64,000 nucleotides of DNA, from assembly GCF_900107045.1 (NCBI RefSeq), contig NZ_FNON01000006.1, positions 248,001 through 312,000 of the forward strand, given 5' to 3'. Source of the DNA: Amycolatopsis xylanica (lineage in GTDB: Bacteria; Actinomycetota; Actinomycetes; Mycobacteriales; Pseudonocardiaceae). The notes beneath the pieces are model-generated. The model made no database searches and had not been told where the DNA came from. It saw nothing but the letters and a program-made list of their open reading frames with translations. Numbering within the stretch: the stretch's first letter is position 1; each line of letters starts with the position of its first letter. The position numbers and the translations under genes were made by a program. Shown in pieces: positions 1 to 7,455 of this stretch.

Positions 1-678
1 CCGGAGCAGCTGTTCAAGGCCGTCGTCGAGCACGGCGCCGACCTGGGCATCGCCCACGACGGCGACGCCGACCGCTGTGTCGCGGTCGACGCGGCAGGCG
101 AGCTCATCGACGGCGACCAGATCATGGCCGTGCTCGCGCTCGCGCTCGCCGAGTCCGGCGAGCTGACCAACGACACGCTGGTCGCGACCGTGATGAGCAA
201 CCTCGGCCTGCACCTGGCGATGAAGGCGCACGGCATCACCGTCGTCACCACCGCGGTCGGCGACCGCTACGTGCTCGAAGAGCTCCGCGCCAGCGGCTTC
301 GCGCTCGGCGGCGAGCAGTCCGGTCACGTCGTGCTGCCCGAGTACGCCACCACCGGCGACGGCCTGCTCACCGCGCTGCGCCTGATGGCCAGGATGGCCT
401 CGACCGGCAAGTCGCTGGCCGACCTGGCTGGCGTCATGCACCGGCTGCCGCAGGTGCTGGTCAACGTCAAGGTCGCCGACAAGGCCGCGGTCGCCGACTC
501 CAGCGCGGTCCGCGACGCCGTCGGCGCCGTCGAGGCCGAGCTCGGCGACGAGGGCCGGGTGCTGCTGCGCCCGTCCGGCACCGAGCAGCTGGTCCGCGTC
601 ATGGTCGAAGCACCTGCGCAGGACACCGCGCAGGCCGCTGCCGACCGGCTGGCGGGCGTGGTCTCGGCCGTCTCCTGA
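1..678 (+). CDS. glmM: phosphoglucosamine mutase, C-terminal part
   Basis: Catalyses interconversion of glucosamine-6-phosphate and glucosamine-1-phosphate in the cytoplasmic route to UDP-GlcNAc, the precursor of peptidoglycan. The gene enters the window from the left, so the N-terminal half, including the phosphoserine loop, is missing. Visible are the metal-binding loop (GIAHDGDADRC near the window start), the sugar-binding loop (GGEQSGHV) and the C-terminal phosphate-binding RPSGTE motif. Frame is open from base 1 to a TGA at 676-678. GlmS, the enzyme before it in the same pathway, lies about 5 kb downstream, the spacing known from Mycobacterium (Rv3441c to Rv3436c). Identification is secure. 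Confidence 0.95.
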   Translation, partial: PEQLFKAVVEHGADLGIAHDGDADRCVAVDAAGELIDGDQIMAVLALALAESGELTNDTLVATVMSNLGLHLAMKAHGITVVTTAVGDRYVLEELRASGFALGGEQSGHVVLPEYATTGDGLLTALRLMARMASTGKSLADLAGVMHRLPQVLVNVKVADKAAVADSSAVRDAVGAVEAELGDEGRVLLRPSGTEQLVRVMVEAPAQDTAQAAADRLAGVVSAVS

Positions 679-747
679 CCCGGCCGCCCCGTTTGGGTCG
701 AAGCTTGTGCGCGTGCCCTCTCACCTGGGTACTTTGTATGTGCATCC

Positions 748-908
748 GGTCGTGTTTCTTGGGCCCGTGTTCGCGATAGCCGAGCCCAGGCGGCCCCTGG
801 CGGCACCGCGGGAGCGCCCGAGTAACCCGTTACGAGGGCGCTCCCGCGGCACCGCCAGGGACCACCTGGATCTCGACTCTCATCGAACGAGGCCCAAGAA
901 ACACGACC
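748..908. repeat. 161-bp imperfect inverted repeat / long hairpin
   Basis: This fills most of the 307-bp gap between glmM and the type VII substrate operon. Outer arms are a perfect 18-bp match (GGTCGTGTTTCTTGGGCC at 748-765 with its complement at 891-908). Inner arms are 25 nt each (795-819 and 836-860) with only two adjacent mismatches. The centre contains GTAAC-CC-GTTAC (822-833). The segments between the arms are also partly complementary, so the whole stretch can fold as one long stem. No target-site duplication is obvious. It could be a terminator for glmM, an RNA leader of the operon, or a MITE-like relic. The remainder of the gap (679-747, 909-985) shows nothing else I recognise. Confidence 0.75.
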
Positions 909-985
909 AGGCGACGGCACCGAATGGCGCTCGCCTGCGTCATAGCGTCAACGCACGCAGACCTCGGGACAAAAAAGGGGGAATC

Positions 986-1291
986 ATGGCCGGTGGCCAG
1001 AAAGTCGATCCCGGCAAGATCAACGCCGTCGGATCGGCGTACAACACCGAGGGCGGTGACCTGGTCTCCGCGGGCTCGAAGATCGAAACCGGCGTCTCGA
1101 TGGGGCAGGTCGGTAAGGCTTGGTCGCCGGTCGCCGCCCAGTACAGCGACGCGATCAAGAAGTACCGCGACTCGGTCACCACCTACGGCCAGAAGTCCAC
1201 CGACCTCGGCGGCAAGCTCACGAGCGCGGCCGGCCACTACGAAAAGGGCGAGCAGGTCAACGCCGACGCCATGGCTTCGAAGGGCAGCTGA
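986..1291 (+). CDS. small WXG100-like type VII secretion target
   Basis: A 101-residue, Cys-free, helix-rich protein of the size and composition of ESX substrates. The central region has a lone Trp (in GKAWSPVAAQYSDAIKKY, about residues 43-60) between two predicted helices, resembling a helix-turn-helix WXG100 hairpin, but the canonical W-x-G is not exact. The ATG at 986 is preceded by a strong GGGGGA Shine-Dalgarno; a longer open frame upstream runs through the inverted repeat and is not credible. It is followed after 2 bp by a large WXG-type protein and then a small coiled-coil protein, so the three probably form one operon. No EccC/EccD secretion machinery is in the window. Family assignment is by architecture, hence moderate confidence. 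Confidence 0.65.
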   Translation: MAGGQKVDPGKINAVGSAYNTEGGDLVSAGSKIETGVSMGQVGKAWSPVAAQYSDAIKKYRDSVTTYGQKSTDLGGKLTSAAGHYEKGEQVNADAMASKGS

Positions 1292-1293
1292 CC

Positions 1294-4053
1294 ATGAGCA
1301 AGAACCCCTTTTACGGCAAGGCGCAGGCGGCGGCCGCCAATGCCAGGTTCACTCCGCAGGAGCTCGACGACATGCGGAAGGGCCTGGACGACCCGAACGT
1401 CTCGCAAGAGAACAAGAAGAACTTCCTCTACGCGCTGTCCGACGCCGGTCGCCTGAACGACAGTGAGGTCGCCAAGTACTCCCAGCAGACCGGGGCGAAC
1501 CCGGTCGACGTCATGATGGGTGGCCGGGACCTCAACAAGAACCTCAACAACGCGTCCAAGAGCCTGGGCGCGGCCGAGGAGGACCGGCGCAACGCCGTCG
1601 TCAAGCAGCAGAAGGGCGCCGTCGACGGCGCCCAGAAGTCGCTCGACCAGGGCGGCTTCCACTCCTCCGACGAGATCATCGACCAGGCCGAGAAGTCGAT
1701 GGTCCTGTTCGACGACTTCTACCCCCGGTTCCAGAAGGCCGGCGGCCAGACGCCCGGCGGCACGGGCGACGCGCCCCCGCCGAAGAACCGCCAGGTCGTC
1801 ACGGCGAACACCGGCCAGAACAAGGCCGCGACCCCGGCCGGTGGCGGCGGTGGCTACAAGGCCTCCGGCATCGACCCGCGTGGCCTGCGGATGGGGCTCG
1901 ACGAGTTCCGGGGTATCGCCTTCACCGCGTTCCACACGGACGCCACGATGCTGACCACCGCGGGCAAGACGGTCGCCGAGTCCAAAGAGGCGATGGACAA
2001 GTCGTGGGCCGCGAACACCGCCGACTGGAGCGGCGACGCGAAGTCGGCCGCGCAGAACGCGAACAACGCGATGGTCAAGGCCTCCGGTGACCTGCACCAG
2101 GCGCTGAAGACCGCGCCGGAGAACATCACCTACACGATCGACGAAGCGATCCAGCAGAACGTCATCAACTACGCGCACTGCATCCTGGATCTCTACGGCG
2201 ACGGCAAGATGGCCAACCTCACCGCGCCGCAGATCGACGGCTTCATCGACGCCAAGGAGAAGCTGCCGGACGCGATCAAGCAGCTCGAGGCGAAGATCAA
2301 GGAGATCGACGACAAGAGCTGGTGGGACGACTTCGTCGACCTGCTGTCGAACCCGATCACCGCGGTGCTGACGATCATCAACCCGATCGGCGCACTGATC
2401 GGCTACAACCTCGCTGACTCGATCACCGAGGACAACATCAAGGAAGAGTGCGAGAAGTACAAGGGCATCCTCAAGGAGGCCCAGGACAAGCTCAAGCAGT
2501 TCTGCGATGACTACACGACCAAGGCGAACTCGGTCCACGAGCAGGGCCAGACCTTCGTCTCCGGTATCCAGGACAACTACACCGCGCTGATCGACTCGCT
2601 GAACAAGGGCCTCGACCCGGACCCGTTCGCGTCGGTCGGCAAGGAGGGCGAGACCAAGCCCGTCGACAAGCCCGGCGTCGATACCGGCGGCAAGGACAAG
2701 GGCAAGATCGACACCGGTGGCGGTGGCGGTGGCTCCACGGGTGGCGGTGGTTCGACCGGTGGTGGCGGCTCCATCACGCCGCCCGAGGCGAAGCCGCCGG
2801 AGGCGACGAAGCCGGAAGAGGGCAAGAACCCCATCACCGGCAAGGAACTGGAGATCGACCCGGACACGGGCAAGCCGTATCCGATCGACCCCAAGACCGG
2901 CGAAGCCATCAAGGAATACGGCGACGACCAGGACACGATGACCGTCCAAAAGGGCGAGAACACCATCGCGATGTCCGAGCCCGACAAGACCGGCAAGATG
3001 GAGATCTCGGTCGACGACGGTCAGGGCCACAAGAAGGAATACAAGCTCGACTTCGACGACGACAAGGGTCAGGAGAAGGGCCCCGACGGCAAGGCGATCC
3101 CCGCGACGGACCAGCAGGGCTTCGGCCCGCAGGGCGCGCAGGCGCAGCAGGGCCAGGACGGCAAGCCCGGCCCCGACGGGTCGTACAAGCCCGGCCCGGA
3201 CGGCAAGATCCACATCAAGGACGGCAACCTCGACATCACCGCCGAGCGTCCCGACGGCCCGAACGGGCCGACCGTGGTCACGGTCGACGACGGCAACGGC
3301 GAGCCGACCAAGTACACCCTCGACGAGAAGGACGGCGACAAGGCCGACCTCGGCGCGGGCGACCACAAGGGTGACAAGGCCGACCTGAAGACCGACGACA
3401 TCAAGCCGGGCGAGGGCCGCGAGCCAGCGGACCGCCCGACCGAGGGCGGCGCCGGGATCGAGCACGACAAGGACGCCGTGCCGGTCGAGGACAGGGACCC
3501 GGCGCCGGACAACCCGGACCCGGGTATGACGCCCGGTCAGGAGGGCGGCTTCACCACGCCCGGTGGCCTTGACCTCGAGGGTGACATCGGTGGCACAGAG
3601 CCCGTCGACGCGCCCGCCGAGGACGGCGTCGCCGTGGCCGGTGGAACCGGCGAGGCGACCGTGGCGGCCGGTTCGGACTCGGCCGCCGGGTTCTCCTCCG
3701 GTGGGCTCGGCGAGGGCATCTCGCTGGACGGCGGCATGCAGACGGGCAGCGACGCGTCGTTCGCCTCGTCCGACTCGGGCCTCGGCATGGCGCCCGGCGG
3801 CAACGACCCCGGTCACCCCGCTGCCGCGGCGGCGGCCGGTGCGCCCGCGGGCGGCGGCATGGGTCAGATGGGCGGCATGGGCGGGATGATGGGTGGCATG
3901 GGCGGCGCGCCCGGTGGCGGCGCGGGCGACACGCAGCGCCAGTCGAGCCAGTACCGCGTCGACGGTGCCATCTTCGAGACCAGCGGCGCCAAGGGCCGGA
4001 TCAGCGGATCGCTCGATGACGACGGCGACCGTTCGATCAGCTACGAGCGCTGA
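1294..4053 (+). CDS. large WXG-domain protein with Gly-Ser linker and acidic repeats
   Basis: A 919-residue protein, probably exported by a type VII system. Residues 1-160 are helical and charged. Around residues 200-300 a long helical hairpin carries a W-x-G motif (ADWSGDAKSAAQ, near residue 244). Residues 345-375 hold a hydrophobic stretch (NPITAVLTIINPIGALIGY) that could insert in a membrane. Then comes a Gly-Ser linker (about 475-494, three GGGGS-like units), two related ~45-residue acidic modules sharing V-DDG-x-G and Y-x-LD (from about 549 and 640), a Pro/Asp-rich region, a Gly/Met-rich stretch (about 845-875) and a conserved-looking tail ending DDDGDRSISYER. No N-terminal Sec signal. 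Start ATG at 1294 lies 2 bp after the preceding stop. Function is unknown; the arrangement suggests a modular surface or envelope protein. Confidence 0.7.
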   Translation: MSKNPFYGKAQAAAANARFTPQELDDMRKGLDDPNVSQENKKNFLYALSDAGRLNDSEVAKYSQQTGANPVDVMMGGRDLNKNLNNASKSLGAAEEDRRNAVVKQQKGAVDGAQKSLDQGGFHSSDEIIDQAEKSMVLFDDFYPRFQKAGGQTPGGTGDAPPPKNRQVVTANTGQNKAATPAGGGGGYKASGIDPRGLRMGLDEFRGIAFTAFHTDATMLTTAGKTVAESKEAMDKSWAANTADWSGDAKSAAQNANNAMVKASGDLHQALKTAPENITYTIDEAIQQNVINYAHCILDLYGDGKMANLTAPQIDGFIDAKEKLPDAIKQLEAKIKEIDDKSWWDDFVDLLSNPITAVLTIINPIGALIGYNLADSITEDNIKEECEKYKGILKEAQDKLKQFCDDYTTKANSVHEQGQTFVSGIQDNYTALIDSLNKGLDPDPFASVGKEGETKPVDKPGVDTGGKDKGKIDTGGGGGGSTGGGGSTGGGGSITPPEAKPPEATKPEEGKNPITGKELEIDPDTGKPYPIDPKTGEAIKEYGDDQDTMTVQKGENTIAMSEPDKTGKMEISVDDGQGHKKEYKLDFDDDKGQEKGPDGKAIPATDQQGFGPQGAQAQQGQDGKPGPDGSYKPGPDGKIHIKDGNLDITAERPDGPNGPTVVTVDDGNGEPTKYTLDEKDGDKADLGAGDHKGDKADLKTDDIKPGEGREPADRPTEGGAGIEHDKDAVPVEDRDPAPDNPDPGMTPGQEGGFTTPGGLDLEGDIGGTEPVDAPAEDGVAVAGGTGEATVAAGSDSAAGFSSGGLGEGISLDGGMQTGSDASFASSDSGLGMAPGGNDPGHPAAAAAAGAPAGGGMGQMGGMGGMMGGMGGAPGGGAGDTQRQSSQYRVDGAIFETSGAKGRISGSLDDDGDRSISYER

Positions 4054-4070
4054 GCGGACAAGGGGAGATC

Positions 4071-4490
4071 ATGACTAGCGGAGTCGACCCGCAGCTGGCC
4101 GAGCGGCTGGCGCAGACCAACGCGAACGTGCGCGCCAACTCCGAGGAGATCGGGGACCGCGTGCGCGCCAAGTCCCGCGAGATCACCGAAGAGCAGGAAC
4201 GCATGCGTGAGGCGGCCGAGCGGCACAGCGCCGAGCTGGACCGCCAGGTCGAGGCGAAGAAGGAAGCTGCCAAGAACCAGTGGAACGCTCGCAGCGAGCA
4301 GGACCACACGATGCGTTTCGGTGATGCCGAGGAGGAGCACCACGCTCCGCCGCCGCCTCAGCCGGCGCCGTACGCCATGCCGGAGCCGCCCGTCGCGGCC
4401 GCTCCGCCCGCCGAAGCCCGGCGCGGCCGTCACGCACGACGGCCCGTCGACGACGAGGACGACTTCTCGACGACGAACTGGCTGGACTGA
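4071..4490 (+). CDS. small coiled-coil protein of the type VII substrate operon
   Basis: A 139-residue soluble protein. Residues about 8-72 are a continuous charged helix rich in Glu, Arg and Ala (for example RAKSREITEEQERMREAAER), likely a coiled coil. The rest is Pro/Ala-rich and disordered, ending in an acidic DDEDDFSTTNWLD tail. It starts with an ATG 17 bp after the large WXG-domain gene, with an AAGGGGAG ribosome-binding site, and is followed directly by a terminator, so it is the last gene of the operon. It could be a chaperone or partner of the exported proteins. No enzymatic motif is seen, and I do not recognise a named family. Confidence 0.65.
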   Translation: MTSGVDPQLAERLAQTNANVRANSEEIGDRVRAKSREITEEQERMREAAERHSAELDRQVEAKKEAAKNQWNARSEQDHTMRFGDAEEEHHAPPPPQPAPYAMPEPPVAAAPPAEARRGRHARRPVDDEDDFSTTNWLD

Positions 4491-4494
4491 CGCG

Positions 4495-4525
4495 AAAGGC
4501 CCCCTTGCTCCGCAAGGGGGCCTTT
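4495..4525 (+). terminator. intrinsic terminator of the type VII substrate operon
   Basis: Perfect hairpin with 13-bp arms (AAAGGCCCCCTTG / CAAGGGGGCCTTT) and a 5-nt loop, followed by TTC. It lies 4 bp after the last stop codon of the operon and before the convergent hydrolase gene, so it may serve both strands. Confidence 0.8.
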
Positions 4526-4553
4526 TCGTAAGGGGGCCTGTTCGTAGTGGGGC

Positions 4554-5345
4554 TCAGTCCGCGAAGGCTTCGATCGTCGCCTTCTTGACGTCGGCCTCGA
4601 GGAGTGGGCGGAACTTGTCGGTGCCCGTCAAGTGGGTCAGGAAGAACGCGGTGAACAGCGCGCGGACCAGAACCTGGGTGCGGCGCTGAGGTTTGCCGTC
4701 GAGCAGCAGCTGGCTCCAGTGCTTGCCCTCGGTGACCGCCAGGTGCGACGACTTCCCGATCAGGCGCAGCTGGGCCTCGCCGCCCCAGGCCTTCGCGATG
4801 GCCGCGGCATTGCCCGCGGCTGGCGCGACCAGATCGTCGGCGACGGCCAGGTGCAGACCAGGCGCGGTGATCTTCTTCGCGGCTTCCGTCGCAGGTGGAA
4901 ACGTTTGCGCAGCCGCGAACGTGGCGACCGCTTTGACGCGGTGATCCGACCCGGCGAGCACCGAAGCGCCGCCGCCGATCGAGTGCCCGGCGAGCCCGAG
5001 CCGATCCGGATCGACGCTGATGCCATCCGGGCCGAGCCGGACACCGGTGACCACGTCGAGCGTGGCGATCAGGTCGGCCGCGAGCAGCCGGGGCGACGGA
5101 AACGGCCCGCCCTGCGTCGCGGGCGCCGCGGCCACGATGCCCCAGCTCGCGAGGTGACTCAGCAGCTGCCGGTACCGCCACGGCGGCTGCAGCCACCCGT
5201 GCCCGAACGCGACCGCGGGCAGCCCGAGCCCCGCCGTCGGCGTGTAGACGACCCCCGGCAGGCCGACGAGTGCGAGGTTGCCCCGAAGCACCTCATGCGG
5301 CCCGTGATGCGACAGCTCCGCGAGCAATTCCTTCGCCTTCGCCAT
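4554..5345 (-). CDS. alpha/beta hydrolase, dienelactone hydrolase-like
   Basis: A 263-residue cytoplasmic alpha/beta-hydrolase. The nucleophile elbow GHSIGGG (in LGLAGHSIGGGASVL) gives the catalytic Ser. An Asp (AVADDLVAP) and a His (GKSSHLAVTEG) in the right order complete a plausible triad. An oxyanion region is seen at AVAFGHGW. The open frame continues 44 codons further upstream through a dispersed repeat, but that extension encodes repeat sequence and lacks a ribosome-binding site, so the ATG at 5345 is preferred. It resembles the chlorophyllase/polyester-hydrolase-like branch of the superfamily. The substrate is unknown and the neighbours give no clue. Confidence 0.8.
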   Translation of the reverse strand: MAKAKELLAELSHHGPHEVLRGNLALVGLPGVVYTPTAGLGLPAVAFGHGWLQPPWRYRQLLSHLASWGIVAAAPATQGGPFPSPRLLAADLIATLDVVTGVRLGPDGISVDPDRLGLAGHSIGGGASVLAGSDHRVKAVATFAAAQTFPPATEAAKKITAPGLHLAVADDLVAPAAGNAAAIAKAWGGEAQLRLIGKSSHLAVTEGKHWSQLLLDGKPQRRTQVLVRALFTAFFLTHLTGTDKFRPLLEADVKKATIEAFAD

Positions 5346-5405
5346 GGCCGTGACCTTACTGCCCCTGCTCACCGCCCACCTTCCCGCCGCCCACCCCGCC
5401 CCGGG

Positions 5406-5496
5406 AAAAAAACCCAATGTGGCTTTCGTCAGCTTCGAGCTGACGAAAGCCACATTGGCGGCCTGAAAACTGACCAATGCCGCATTGGGATTTTTT
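5406..5496. repeat. dispersed three-unit palindromic element, copy A
   Basis: One of four copies of a ~92-bp element. Starts with an A-run and ends with a T-run. A 45-nt perfect hairpin (5414-5458; 21-bp arms, loop TCG) is formed by CCAATGTGGCTTTCGTCAG and its complement. After a short spacer (GGCCTGAAAACTGA) a third, diverged unit (CTGACCAATGCCGCATTGGG) follows in the same orientation as the second arm. This copy sits between two divergently transcribed genes (hydrolase and glmS), unlike the others, which lie downstream of at least one gene. Confidence 0.9.
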
Positions 5497-5574
5497 CCGG
5501 CCGGGTAGTACCAGTGGGGGCGGTGGTCGGGTGCCGGGCGAGTGTGGCCTGGGTCTCTCGTTACCCTGATGGGC

Positions 5575-7437
5575 GTGTGCGGAATCGTGGGATATGTCGG
5601 ACACCGGCCTGCGCTGGACGTGGTGCTCGGTGGGCTTCGGCGGATGGAATACCGGGGCTATGACTCGGCGGGCGTCGCCGTGCTGGACGGCGCGGGCAAG
5701 CTGACCGTCGAGCGCAAGGCGGGCAGGCTGGCCAACCTCGAAGCGCGGCTCGACGAGGTCGGGCGCGAAGCGTTCGCCGGGACCGCCGGGATGGGGCACA
5801 CCCGCTGGGCGACCCATGGCGCGCCGGTCGACCGTAACTCCCACCCGCACCGGGACGCCACCGGTCAGGTCGCCGTGGTGCACAACGGGATCATCGAGAA
5901 CTTTGCCGTGCTGCGCGGCGAGCTCGAGGCCGACGGCGTCGAGATGAGCAGCGACACCGACAGCGAGACCGCCGCCCACCTGGTCGCCCGCGCCTTCACG
6001 GACGGCGAGACCAAGGGTGACTTCGCCGCCAGTGTCCGCGCCGTCTGCCGACGCCTCGAGGGTGCGTTCACGCTGGTCGTCACGCACGCCGACGAGCCGG
6101 ACACGATCGTCGCGGCGCGCCGGTCGTCGCCGCTGGTCGTCGGGGTCGGCGAGGGTGAGCACTTCGTCGCTTCGGACGTCTCCGCCTTCATCGAGCACAC
6201 CCGCGAGGCCGTCGAGCTGGGCCAGGACCAGGTCGTCGTGATCACCCGCGACGGCTACGAGGTCACCGACTTCCACGGCGAGCCAGCGCAGGCCAAGCCG
6301 TTCACCGTCGACTGGGATCTGAGCGCCGCGGAAAAGGGCGGCCACGAGTACTTCATGCTCAAGGAGATCGAGGAGCAGCCGGAGGCGCTGGCGAACACGC
6401 TGCGCGGGCACTTCGACGGCGGCCGGATCATCCTCGACGAGCAGCGCATCTCCGACCAGGACCTGCGTGACGTCGACAAGGTCTTCGTGATCGCCTGTGG
6501 TTCGGCGTACCACTCTGGCCTGGTCGCCAAGTACGCGATCGAGCACTGGACCCGGCTCCCGGTCGAGGTCGAGCTGGCCAGCGAGTTCCGCTACCGCGAC
6601 CCGGTGCTGGACCGCGCGACGCTGGTCGTCGCCGTCTCGCAGTCCGGCGAGACCGCCGACACCCTCGAAGCCGTCCGCCACGCCCGCGAGCAGAAGGCGC
6701 GCGTGCTGGCCGTCTGCAACACCAACGGCGCGCAGATCCCGCGTGAGTCGGACGCGGTGCTCTACACCCACGCCGGCCCCGAGATCGGGGTCGCCTCGAC
6801 GAAGGCGTTCCTCGCGCAGATCGCGGCGAACTACCTGGTCGGCCTGGCGCTGGCGCAGGCGCGCGGCACCAAGTACCCCGACGAGGTCGCCCGCGAGTTC
6901 GCCGAGCTGGAGGCCATGCCCGCCGCCGTCCAGAAGGTACTGTCCACTGTGGACCAGGTGCGGGAGCTCGGCCGCCGCATCGCCGACTCGAAGGCGGTGC
7001 TGTTCCTCGGCCGCCACGTCGGCTTCCCGGTCGCGCTCGAAGGCGCGCTGAAGCTCAAGGAACTCGCGTACATGCACGCCGAGGGCTTCGCGGCGGGCGA
7101 GCTCAAGCACGGCCCGATCGCGCTGATCGAAGAGGGCCTGCCGGTCGTCGTCGTGATGCCGTCGCCGAAGGGCCGCGCGGTGCTGCACTCCAAGCTGGTC
7201 TCCAACATCAGCGAGATCCAGGCCCGTGGCGCGCGCACGATCGTCATCGCCGAAGAGGGCGACGAGACGGTCCGCCCGTTCGCCGACGAGCTGATCGAGA
7301 TCCCCGCGGTGCCGACGCTGCTGCAGCCGCTGGTCGCCACCGTGCCGCTGCAGGTGCTCTCCGCCGAGATCGCCCGCGCTCGCGGGTACGACGTCGACAA
7401 GCCGCGTAACCTGGCGAAGTCGGTCACGGTCGAGTAG
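5575..7437 (+). CDS. glmS: glutamine-fructose-6-phosphate aminotransferase (isomerizing)
   Basis: Makes glucosamine-6-phosphate from fructose-6-phosphate and glutamine, the entry to UDP-GlcNAc synthesis. 620 residues: N-terminal class II glutaminase (CGIVGYVG, then GHTRWATHG and HNGIIEN) and two SIS domains (ACGSAYHSG; VSQSGETADT; GRHVGFPVALEGALKLKE), ending in the typical KSVTVE tail. The start is set by chemistry: GTG at 5575 places the catalytic Cys directly after the initiator Met so that it becomes residue 1; an ATG six bases upstream would bury it. No glmS ribozyme-like sequence is seen upstream; a dispersed palindrome occupies that gap. GlmM, the next enzyme, is at the window start. 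Confidence 0.97.
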   Translation: MCGIVGYVGHRPALDVVLGGLRRMEYRGYDSAGVAVLDGAGKLTVERKAGRLANLEARLDEVGREAFAGTAGMGHTRWATHGAPVDRNSHPHRDATGQVAVVHNGIIENFAVLRGELEADGVEMSSDTDSETAAHLVARAFTDGETKGDFAASVRAVCRRLEGAFTLVVTHADEPDTIVAARRSSPLVVGVGEGEHFVASDVSAFIEHTREAVELGQDQVVVITRDGYEVTDFHGEPAQAKPFTVDWDLSAAEKGGHEYFMLKEIEEQPEALANTLRGHFDGGRIILDEQRISDQDLRDVDKVFVIACGSAYHSGLVAKYAIEHWTRLPVEVELASEFRYRDPVLDRATLVVAVSQSGETADTLEAVRHAREQKARVLAVCNTNGAQIPRESDAVLYTHAGPEIGVASTKAFLAQIAANYLVGLALAQARGTKYPDEVAREFAELEAMPAAVQKVLSTVDQVRELGRRIADSKAVLFLGRHVGFPVALEGALKLKELAYMHAEGFAAGELKHGPIALIEEGLPVVVVMPSPKGRAVLHSKLVSNISEIQARGARTIVIAEEGDETVRPFADELIEIPAVPTLLQPLVATVPLQVLSAEIARARGYDVDKPRNLAKSVTVE

Positions 7438-7455
7438 TCCTCCGGGAGGCGCCGC

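Noticed and set aside
678..985. A tRNA or known actinobacterial riboswitch (such as ydaO type or 6C RNA) in the glmM-WXG gap
   Set aside because: No cloverleaf, T-loop or the conserved riboswitch core could be found; the gap is explained by a long inverted repeat.
5403..5500. Short repeated peptides encoded by the dispersed element (for example SQCGIGQFSGRQCGFRQ and NVAFVRSKLTKATLGFF)
   Set aside because: They appear in every copy only because the DNA is repeated; no start with ribosome-binding site is present and the hairpin explains the sequence.
5500..5574. A glmS-type ribozyme or riboswitch before glmS
   Set aside because: No conserved core is recognisable and the leader is short; actinobacterial glmS genes are not known to me to carry it.
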